The position numbers and the translations under genes are program-made. Positions 1 to 4,654 of a stretch of 5,260 nt of DNA are shown here, one piece after another; positions within the stretch are counted from its first letter, which is position 1; each line of letters opens with the position of its first letter. The notes under the pieces were generated by a model. The model did no database searches. It was not told where the DNA came from and was given only the letters and a program-made list of their open reading frames with translations. The DNA is from Desulfuromonadaceae bacterium. GTDB taxonomy: Bacteria; Desulfobacterota; Desulfuromonadia; Desulfuromonadales; Syntrophotaleaceae. The stretch covers positions 1-5,260 of the forward strand of contig JAIOSZ010000251.1 of NCBI GenBank assembly GCA_021107335.1, in the 5' to 3' direction.

Positions 1-162
1 CAACGCATCAATTAAGTTATCTTTTTTCGGAAAATGATGGTGGATACTGGCCTTGCGAATACCAACGGCATCACTAATGTGTTTATAGCTCATAGCGTTG
101 AGTCCCACCCGTTGGATGAGATCTTCCGCCACATCGAGAATATGTCTTTTAGTATCTTTCAT
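1..162 (-). CDS. TetR-family transcriptional regulator, N-terminal part (cut by window edge)
   Basis: The minus strand reads from an ATG at 160-162 to the left edge, 54 codons without a stop, so only the N-terminus is present (family members are about 190-210 residues). The visible protein begins MKDTKRHILDVAEDLI and continues through GLNAMSYKHISDAVGI to ASIHHHFPKKDNLIDAL. This is the TetR helix-turn-helix: helix 1 at residues 5-17, the HTH at about 26-45, and the typical YxHFxxK-like segment (here HHHFPKK) ending the domain. TetR proteins bind palindromic operators as dimers and usually repress nearby or divergent genes until a ligand binds the C-terminal domain, which is not visible here. 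A palindrome lies directly upstream, suggesting autoregulation. The nitroreductase starting at 331 is divergent and is a plausible target, but that is inference. A second ATG at 165-167 is out of frame and stops after two codons. Confidence 0.9.
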   Translation of the reverse strand, partial: MKDTKRHILDVAEDLIQRVGLNAMSYKHISDAVGIRKASIHHHFPKKDNLIDAL

Positions 163-168
163 GGCATG

Positions 169-198
169 AACCTACCAGTAGGTAGGCAGACATGTCAA
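169..198 (-). promoter_or_regulatory. Candidate tetR promoter (consensus -35, weak -10)
   Basis: On the minus strand a perfect TTGACA lies at 198-193, followed after 18 bases by TAGGTT at 174-169, which matches TATAAT at only three positions. Transcription from this pair would start almost at the ATG (162), giving a nearly leaderless mRNA. The upstream GGTAGG could otherwise serve as a weak ribosome binding site 8 bases from the ATG if transcription starts further upstream. The -35 match is seen in the sequence; promoter function is inferred. Confidence 0.4.
171..186. promoter_or_regulatory. Palindromic operator candidate for the TetR regulator
   Basis: The sequence CCTACCAGTAGGTAGG contains two overlapping inverted repeats: CCTAC-CA-GTAGG (171-182) and CTACC-AGTA-GGTAG (172-185). 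A short palindrome just upstream of a TetR gene, between its -35 and -10 candidates, is the usual arrangement for an autoregulatory operator. Binding here would block the tetR promoter. Whether it also controls the divergent nitroreductase, whose start is about 145 bases away, cannot be told. Confidence 0.55.
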
Positions 199-330
199 TT
201 AAAATAAAATTTTAGGAATCAGGGCACCAGTACCGATGCTGCCTATCTCTATGGCATCCCGTTCCAGCGGTTGCGCTGTAGCGGACATGGGCTAAGGTAA
301 GGTATAGTCTCCACTATTTAAAGGAGAACC

Positions 331-891
331 ATGGATTTTGCCCACCTAATCACTTATCGCCAGAGTATTCGCCGTTACAGCGACCGACTAGTCGAATCCG
401 AAAAGCTGGACCGGCTCGTGGAGGCAGTGCGGCTGGCCCCTTCGGCTTGCAACGCTCAGCCCTGGACCCTGCTACTGGTTGACGAACCGAGCCTGCGTAC
501 CGAGGTAGCCAAGGCCACCTTCAGCAAAGCTCTCTCCTTTAACCGCTTTGCCTTGCAGGCGCCATTATTAGCAGTGCTTGTCCTCGAACCACCACCGCTG
601 ACGGTCCGGCTGGGCGCCCTGGTCAAGGGACGGGAATTCCCTCTGATCGATATCGGCATCGCTGCGGCGCAGCTCTGCCTACAGGCAGCGGAACTGGGAC
701 TCGGCAGTTGTATGCTGGGCTGGTTTGACGAGCGAAAGGTCAAGCGTCTGCTAAATATCCCCCATCGACGCCGCATCGGCCTGGTAATCACCCTCGGCTA
801 CGCCGCCCCGGACTATCCTGATCGAAGCAAACAGCGCAAACCGACGGCGGCCATGAGCGGCCGCAACGATTACCGCAACAAGGCCGGATAA
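331..891 (+). CDS. Nitroreductase-family FMN-dependent oxidoreductase
   Basis: The 186-residue protein matches the small nitroreductase family, whose members bind FMN as homodimers and use NAD(P)H to reduce nitro compounds, quinones or similar acceptors in the cytoplasm. Visible hallmarks are RQSIRRYSD near residues 10-18 (phosphate-contacting arginines), the APSACNAQPW segment at about 37-46 (flavin contact), the helix DIGIAAAQLCLQAAELGLG near 107-125 followed by SCMLGWFDE, and the C-terminal ITLGYA strand near 153-158. The length suits the short single-domain type of about 170-190 residues. AAGGAG at 321-326 is a good ribosome binding site four bases before the ATG, which fixes the start. 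A TATAGT at 303-308 could be a -10 box, but I see no matching -35. The substrate cannot be predicted. The damaged phosphoesterase follows six bases after the stop, so the two were probably co-transcribed. Confidence 0.9.
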   Translation: MDFAHLITYRQSIRRYSDRLVESEKLDRLVEAVRLAPSACNAQPWTLLLVDEPSLRTEVAKATFSKALSFNRFALQAPLLAVLVLEPPPLTVRLGALVKGREFPLIDIGIAAAQLCLQAAELGLGSCMLGWFDERKVKRLLNIPHRRRIGLVITLGYAAPDYPDRSKQRKPTAAMSGRNDYRNKAG

Positions 892-897
892 ACTTCA

Positions 898-1876
898 TTG
901 GCCGAGGCAAGCGACGAAAGGATGGGTGTGCTTCTCTTTGTGTTGCTTTTTCTAATGGTCTACGAACTGATGCACGCACTGGTTTTCTGGGGAATGTACC
1001 CCTTGCTGGCCAACCATCCCGTTTTGCCGAGTCTGGTCTGGTGTTGGATGGGGCTACTCTTCATCGCCTTCTGCCTGTTTGCCGCTATGGCGTGCTGGCA
1101 CCTATTGGCCCTGATAACCAAGAAACTCTTACCCGACCTGCCTCTCCTGACCATTCACCGACCAGCCGGAGCGGCATTGGTGCTCCTGGTTACTCTCTGC
1201 ACAGGCCTCTATGGGGTTTACGAAGCAACCGATCTGCGCATTGAAAAGATACAGCTGAACTCAGAAAAGCTACCCTTTGGGCGAGAACGGCTGCAACCTG
1301 ACCTGCTAGTCGCTACCGGCGATATAGTCGACGCACAAATGGATCACCTTATCCCCCTGAGCGAGCTCTGGCATCGCATTGATCCTCCTCTGGGGAAATA
1401 CGTTGTTACCGGTAACCACGAGTATTACGCTGGGCTCGACCAGTCCTTGGACTTTTTAAAGCGCAGCAGATTTACCGTACTTCGCAACGAAGGCATTACC
1501 GTAAAACAAACCGTCACACTGGTCGGGGTGAACGACCCAACGGGTGGGTAGCTTTCTCAGGAGGCACACCTGTTGGAAAAACATCGGCAGGAATACTTCA
1601 CCGTATTGCTCAAACACAGGCCCCTTATCGACGAAAAAGCCGCCGACCTCTTTGACCTGCAGCTTTCCGGGCATGCCCATCGCGGCCAGACCTTCCCTTT
1701 TCATTTACTGACAGCCCTCAAATACCCCCACCAAAACGGGCTTTACCCACTGCCGGAAGGAGGTTGGCACCCGCCGTGGCACGGGCAGCTGGGGGCCGCC
1801 CATGCGCATTCTGGCACCGCCGGAAATCACTTTATTCGAAATTGTGAAACAGAAAAAAACGGGAAATATGCGTTGA
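898..1876 (+). pseudogene. Membrane-anchored metallophosphoesterase, broken by an internal deletion, amber codon and frameshift
   Basis: The first open piece (TTG at 898 or ATG at 922, stop TAG at 1549-1551) has about three hydrophobic helices, then the calcineurin-like phosphoesterase motifs TGDIVD and VTGNHEYY and the segment VGVNDPTGG. The same frame resumes after the amber with LLKHRP and LSGHAHRGQ, the later metal-binding motifs, up to LYPLPEGGW near 1767. The frame then changes by +1 and continues RGTGSWGPPMRILAPPEIT, the usual family C-terminus, to TGA at 1874-1876. Intact relatives carry a DxH motif (as in QISDVHLG) ahead of the GD motif. Here the sequence passes from KLPFG straight to RERLQPDLLVATGD, so DxH is missing. 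Three independent lesions indicate a decaying gene rather than a sequencing slip. The ATG has AAAGG abutting it (too close), and the TTG has only a weak GGA, so the start is uncertain. Intact members hydrolyse phosphoesters at a two-metal site at the membrane. Confidence 0.85.
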
Positions 1877-1905
1877 TGGCGTCGTAAAAAGTCGCCCTAC
1901 GGCGT
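1866..1905. repeat. Possible dispersed-repeat fragment
   Basis: The stretch at the end of the phosphoesterase remnant reads GATGGCGTCGTAAAAAGTCGC, followed by CCTACGGCG. GGCGTC and GTCGCC form an imperfect inverted pair around the A-run, and CGCC/GGCG a second short one. It resembles, from memory, intergenic repeats around a 'GGCGTCGTAAAAAGTC' core in Desulfuromonas/Geobacter-type genomes. Only one copy is present in this window, so the repeat status is not demonstrated here. Confidence 0.25.
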
Positions 1906-1932
1906 TGAGGCAGGTTCTAGAAAGGGTCGTCG

Positions 1933-1962
1933 GAGCCTACTTCAACAAGTAGAAGCAGGCTC
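1933..1962 (-). terminator. Strong hairpin downstream of the minus-strand membrane protein gene
   Basis: GAGCCTACTTC (1933-1943) and GAAGCAGGCTC (1952-1962) form an 11-position stem with an 8-base loop. On the minus-strand RNA every position pairs (one is a G-U wobble), whereas the plus-strand RNA has an A-C mismatch at 1939/1956. The structure therefore favours minus transcription and sits just after the stop of the minus gene (1968), as a terminator would. The following sequence has only a poor U-run (CCCUUUCU), so termination may be weak or the hairpin may act mainly as a 3' stabiliser. Confidence 0.5.
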
Positions 1963-1967
1963 TCGGT

Positions 1968-2321
1968 TCAGCTGAAGTTCAAAAAGTATAGAAAAATTCC
2001 GGCCAAGGAAATGAGTCCGAGAAAAATCAGCGAGAGGCGCCACTGGTCGGTCCGTCGCCGATTCCGTTTTGCGTTAATCACCAGTCCGACAACGCTGAGC
2101 AGCAAGCCCAGAACCATCAGCCACAAAATATTCCGGGCCAAATCCATGTCCCACTGCTGGTGCAGACGAATATCATAGACTCGCTCAAAGAACGTTTCAA
2201 TCTTGGGTTTGGCATAATCGAGGATAAAAAAGGCGCTGACCAGCAAGAGCCAGCCGAGCAAAGCAAGATAACGTAGCGAGCGGCTCCACAGGTCGGGGCC
2301 TTTGCGACGGCATGCGGACAT
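1968..2321 (-). CDS. Hypothetical small membrane protein with three predicted helices
   Basis: I do not recognise this 117-residue protein. It starts MSACRRKGPDLWSRS, a basic cytoplasmic-looking leader, then has hydrophobic helices at about 16-36 (YLALLGWLLLVSAFFIL), 65-84 (ILWLMVLGLLLSVVGLVI) and 95-115 (LSLIFLGLISLAGIFLYFL). Between helices 1 and 2 lies a charged segment of about 28 residues containing KPKIETFFERVYD and HQQWDMDLAR. Between helices 2 and 3 is a basic loop, NAKRNRRRTDQWR, which by the positive-inside rule should be cytoplasmic. A good AAGGAGA (minus strand, 2332-2326) precedes the ATG at a normal distance and supports both gene and start. It stands alone on its strand, with a hairpin just beyond its stop. 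The regular hydrophobic pattern and the RBS make a real gene likely, but nothing visible points to a function. Confidence 0.75.
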   Translation of the reverse strand: MSACRRKGPDLWSRSLRYLALLGWLLLVSAFFILDYAKPKIETFFERVYDIRLHQQWDMDLARNILWLMVLGLLLSVVGLVINAKRNRRRTDQWRLSLIFLGLISLAGIFLYFLNFS

Positions 2322-2372
2322 GGTGTCTCCTTCAGGATATTCGATATTGAGAAAGTGGCAACGACTCAGTGA

Positions 2373-2615
2373 GGCGAGAAATCACTCTCGACCAAATCAA
2401 CTGTTGAATATGAACGGCGGGCCGCTGTCTTCAAGGGCAATAATACCGACGGGACAATCCTTGACGCTCTCACCACAACGGGTTCACTTATTATCGACCA
2501 CAAGTTCGATCAATCGATTGCTCCTATGCTAATAAGCGACCCATTGCAACGCCGCTCCATAGATAGCATGACCGTACGCTATGAGCAAGCCGTTGAAAAG
2601 GGAGTTTTTTCATGA
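2373..2615 (+). pseudogene. Unrecognised open frame without a usable start, possible gene remnant
   Basis: After a stop at 2370-2372, this frame stays open for 80 codons to TGA at 2613-2615. The inferred peptide includes YERRAAVFKG, GTILDALTTTGSLIIDHKF, SDPLQRRSID and VRYEQAVEKGVFS, which looks protein-like in composition, but I cannot match it to a family. No ATG or GTG occurs before 2526, so any original start is lost or the frame is open by chance. A second, overlapping frame is also open through much of this stretch, and third-position GC is near 50%, so coding is unproven. Its stop overlaps the ATG of the next small ORF as ATGA, the arrangement of translationally coupled genes. Confidence 0.25.
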
Positions 2616-2701
2616 CAAGAGCGATATTCCTATGGTTAAATACGGCCTTTAGGCCGTCGACCTTTTTGAGCCCCTGTGGCCAAGTACTGATAGAGGAGTG
2701 A
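2612..2701 (+). CDS. Possible 29-residue leader peptide upstream of efp
   Basis: An ATG at 2612 is preceded by AAGGGAG (2598-2604) at an ideal seven-base distance. The frame encodes MTRAIFLWLNTAFRPSTFL and ten more residues, ending at TGA 2699-2701. That stop falls immediately after the efp ribosome binding site and five bases before the efp ATG, so ribosomes finishing this ORF would sit on the efp initiation region. A terminator-like hairpin lies within the ORF. It has no run of prolines or of one amino acid that would mark a classical attenuator or a polyproline sensor. Alternatively, a promoter-like ATGACA (2612-2617) with TTAAAT (2636-2641) would start efp transcription inside this ORF, and the peptide would then not be made. 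Evidence for translation is the RBS and position only. Confidence 0.35.
   Translation: MTRAIFLWLNTAFRPSTFLSPCGQVLIEE
2642..2667 (+). terminator. Terminator-like or attenuator hairpin in the efp leader
   Basis: ACGGCC (2642-2647) and GGCCGT (2652-2657) form a perfect six-pair stem with a TTTA loop, followed after five bases by TTTTT (2663-2667). The GC-rich stem and U-run resemble a short intrinsic terminator, though the gap before the U-run is longer than ideal. It lies 40 bases before the efp start. It could end transcription coming from upstream or modulate read-through into efp. Confidence 0.4.
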
Positions 2702-2706
2702 ATACC

Positions 2707-3270
2707 ATGCTGAGTACATCCGACCTGCGTAAAGGTACCAAGTTAATGATCGACGGCGAACCACACGTCATCGCCCAGTTCGATTTTTCCAAACCTGGCA
2801 AGGGCCAAGCCCTTTATAAATGCAAATTGCGCAACATGATTACCGGCGCCCTTTTCGATCGTACCTACCGTTCCGGTGAAAGTTTCGAGCCTGCAGCCCT
2901 GCACGAATCAGACATGCAGTACCTCTACCAAGATGAGTCCGGTTACGTTTTCATGGACCAAAAGAGCTACGAGCAGACTACCCTGGCGGCAGAAGCTCTC
3001 GGCGACCAGAAATACTTTTTGGTTGACAACATGGAGGTCAAGATCCTGATGTTCGGCGAGCGCGGCATTGGCATCACTTTGCCCAATTTTGTCAACCTGC
3101 GGGTCTCTCAATCCGACCCCTGGGTCAAGGGCGACACCGCCGCTGGGAACAACAAACCGGCCACTGTAGAGAGCGGCTATACCCTGCAAGTGCCGTCCTT
3201 TGTTGAGCAAGGCTCTCTGATTCAGATCGACACCCGCACCGGCGAGTACGTCACCCGAGTCAAGGAATAA
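2707..3270 (+). CDS. efp: Translation elongation factor P
   Basis: The 187-residue protein is a full-length EF-P, which binds the ribosome between the P and E sites and promotes peptide bond formation at consecutive prolines. Domain I (about residues 1-64, KOW-like) contains SDLRKGTKLMIDGEPHVI and the loop SKPGKGQA, whose tip Lys32 is the equivalent of E. coli Lys34, the site of beta-lysylation. Domains II and III are OB folds, with YLYQDESGYVFMD and the signature region GYTLQVPSFVEQGSLIQIDTRTGEYVTRVK near the C-terminus. ATG 2707 is chosen because GAGGAG (2693-2698) lies eight bases upstream; the frame-compatible GTG at 2698 overlaps that site. The modifying enzyme gene epmA follows six bases after the stop, implying one transcript and matching the PGKG loop type. 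No lesion is visible. Confidence 0.97.
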   Translation: MLSTSDLRKGTKLMIDGEPHVIAQFDFSKPGKGQALYKCKLRNMITGALFDRTYRSGESFEPAALHESDMQYLYQDESGYVFMDQKSYEQTTLAAEALGDQKYFLVDNMEVKILMFGERGIGITLPNFVNLRVSQSDPWVKGDTAAGNNKPATVESGYTLQVPSFVEQGSLIQIDTRTGEYVTRVKE

Positions 3271-3276
3271 AAAAGC

Positions 3277-4188
3277 ATGGAAGGCAATTGGGCGCTGACT
3301 AAAAAGCGCGCCCGGCTTGAACAAAGAGCCCGGATCGTGCAAATGATTCGGGCCTTTTTTATTGGCCGGGAATATCTGGAAGTCGAGACCCCCCAGCGGT
3401 TACCGGGCAACGCCCCTGAAGCCCATATCGATGCGATAACCAGCGATAACTCGTTTTTGCATACCAGCCCTGAACTGTGCATGAAACGGCTACTGGCTGC
3501 TGGCTACGGGAAATTGTTTCAGATCTGCCATTGCTGGCGGGATGGGGAACGGGGCAAGCGTCATCTACCAGAATTCACCATTCTCGAATGGTATGCGGCC
3601 GACTGCGACTACCGCCGGTTGATGGACGAATGCGAGATACTACTTCGAACCTTGGTAGCGCAGGAACATTTTACCTATCAAGGTGAAACCATCGACCTGA
3701 GCGGCCCCTTTGAACGGCTCACCGTAGCGGAGGCATTTGAACAGTATGCTACCCTCGGATTAGCCGAAGCCCTGGAGACGGCTCGCTTTGACGAACTGCT
3801 CACCCTGGAGGTCGAACCGCACCTCGGCCGAAGACGGCCAACCTTTCTTATCGAATACCCGTCTGAACTGGCAGCTCTTGCTCGCTGTCACCCCGAGAGG
3901 CCTCACGTAGCGGAACGCTTTGAACTCTATATAGCCGGGCTTGAATTGGCTAACGCCTTTTCTGAATTGACCGATCCCACAGAACAACGTCGGCGATTCG
4001 ACGCTGATGAAGCCGAGCGCCGGGCAGCTGGCAAGCCCCCCTACCCTGTACCGGAAAAATTCCTTACTGAACTGGCCACCATGCCCGAAGCAGCTGGCAT
4101 CGCTCTTGGCCTCGACCGACTGGTGATGCTCCTAACCGACGCCACCATCATCGATGAAGTGGTAGCCTTTTCTCCAGAGCTGCTGTAA
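3277..4188 (+). CDS. epmA: EF-P--(R)-beta-lysine ligase EpmA (GenX/PoxA), LysRS paralogue
   Basis: This 303-residue protein is a class II lysyl-tRNA synthetase catalytic core without the N-terminal anticodon-binding domain, which separates EpmA from LysS (about 500 residues). Visible are LEVETPQRLPG (motif 1 region, about 29-39), the segment HTSPELCMKRLLAAGYGKLFQI, motif 2 with WRDGERGKRHLPEFTILEWY (about 87-106), ERFELYIAGLELANAFSELTD, and motif 3 with GIALGLDRLVML. Ala276 in GIALGLDR aligns with E. coli Ala298, where LysRS has glycine; this alanine helps the pocket prefer (R)-beta-lysine. The enzyme activates beta-lysine with ATP and transfers it to EF-P Lys32. The start at 3277 has AAGGA at 3262-3266, inside the end of efp, so translation is probably coupled. 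E. coli EpmA is 325 residues, so this is slightly short at the N-terminus. EpmB, which makes beta-lysine from lysine, is not in the window. Confidence 0.95.
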   Translation: MEGNWALTKKRARLEQRARIVQMIRAFFIGREYLEVETPQRLPGNAPEAHIDAITSDNSFLHTSPELCMKRLLAAGYGKLFQICHCWRDGERGKRHLPEFTILEWYAADCDYRRLMDECEILLRTLVAQEHFTYQGETIDLSGPFERLTVAEAFEQYATLGLAEALETARFDELLTLEVEPHLGRRRPTFLIEYPSELAALARCHPERPHVAERFELYIAGLELANAFSELTDPTEQRRRFDADEAERRAAGKPPYPVPEKFLTELATMPEAAGIALGLDRLVMLLTDATIIDEVVAFSPELL

Positions 4189-4496
4189 ACGCAAGCCTTG
4201 TTGACATAGACCACGGATCGCAAGATATCTTTTCACCACAATGATGGTGTAGAAATTTCGCCAATGAAGCCCCCTTAGACTTTTTCTCTGGGGGTTCACT
4301 TAACGTGTTGGCAGACATGAAATAAAAGAGCCACCCTTGTTCTGAGGAGAGTCTCTTTTCTGTACGCTAGTCTCTGACTCTAAGTTTTATGGTTTACTTA
4401 GCTTTGTTGCGGCCGGAAACGAGCCCCTTGCCCCCGTTTCTGGTGACTGATAAATCCTAGATAATCTGAGAATCAATTTGGGACAAGATATAAGAT
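4189..4496 (+). other. Structured intergenic region, candidate small RNA or epmA 3' UTR
   Basis: No convincing gene lies in these 308 bases. I see four potential stem-loops: CACCA/TGGTG (4234-4249); CCCCC/GGGGG (4270-4294), with extra AGA/TCT pairs inside; AAAAGAG/CTCTTTT (4324-4359, long loop); and CCGGAAACG/CGTTTCTGG (4413-4443, nine pairs with one G-U wobble). Together with a -35 consensus at 4201 and a strong terminator at 4497-4530, this fits an independent RNA of about 300 bases, but it equally fits a long 3' untranslated region of the efp-epmA transcript. It does not match any housekeeping RNA I can recognise (6S, tmRNA, RNase P, SRP). A short open piece from 4245 to 4320, peptide NEAPLDFFSGGSLNVLADMK, has no start codon and is probably chance. 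Confidence 0.3.
4201..4230 (+). promoter_or_regulatory. Candidate promoter just downstream of epmA
   Basis: A perfect TTGACA (4201-4206) begins 13 bases after the epmA stop codon. At a 17-base spacing lies GATATC (4224-4229), which matches TATAAT at only three central positions. The -35 box is convincing by eye and the -10 is weak. There is no clear downstream ORF, so if it is active the product would be a non-coding RNA ending at the terminator near 4530. Confidence 0.35.
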
Positions 4497-4530
4497 GGCC
4501 CAACCTATGGGAAAAAGGTTGGGCCGTTTT
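4497..4530 (+). terminator. Strong intrinsic terminator, probably bidirectional
   Basis: GGCCCAACCT (4497-4506) and AGGTTGGGCC (4516-4525) form a perfect ten-pair GC-rich stem with a nine-base loop, followed by GTTTTAT on the plus strand. On the minus strand the stem is followed by AUCUUAUAUCUU, a looser U-rich tail. Its position between convergent genes (epmA plus, fructose-bisphosphatase minus) suits a shared terminator. Confidence 0.85.
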
Positions 4531-4621
4531 ATATTCTGGTAATCGTATATTCTCGGACCACCGAATAGCCATAAGACTCGACAAACGGTTGAATAATCCC
4601 ACCGATCGCCGCCAATAGCAT
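4529..4621 (-). CDS. Possible 30-residue ORF downstream of fructose-bisphosphatase
   Basis: The minus strand has ATG at 4621-4619 followed by LLAAIGGIIQPFVESYGYS and VVREYTITRI, ending with TAA at 4531-4529, exactly where the terminator tail begins. The frame is the same as that of the phosphatase and is open back to the phosphatase TGA (4657-4655), giving LASIAYSAWPE ahead of the ATG. There is no clear ribosome binding site (only CGGAG-like bases directly abutting the ATG). The peptide looks natural and could be a C-terminal fragment of a lost gene, a small protein, or chance. I do not recognise it. Confidence 0.3.
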   Translation of the reverse strand: MLLAAIGGIIQPFVESYGYSVVREYTITRI

Positions 4622-4654
4622 CTCCGGCCAGGCACTGTATGCTATTGAAGCTAA

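Noticed and set aside
1549..1551. TAG as a pyrrolysine codon
   Set aside because: Pyrrolysine is known mainly in methylamine methyltransferases and similar proteins. This gene has two other disabling lesions and no Pyl machinery is visible.
2511..2520. Perfect palindrome CAATCGATTG
   Set aside because: Ten bases of symmetry occur by chance, and no regulator gene or promoter lies next to it.
2302..2532. 76-codon plus-strand open frame starting inside the membrane protein gene
   Set aside because: It begins antisense to the start of the 1968-2321 gene, has no RBS, and its composition is not convincing.
2908..3342. 144-codon minus-strand open frame antisense to efp
   Set aside because: It is the shadow of the highly conserved efp gene; the sense strand carries all EF-P motifs.
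4387..4635. 82-codon minus-strand open frame overlapping the terminator
   Set aside because: It runs through the hairpin 4497-4525, has no recognisable domain and no clear RBS, and its Arg/Ser-rich composition looks like non-coding frame.
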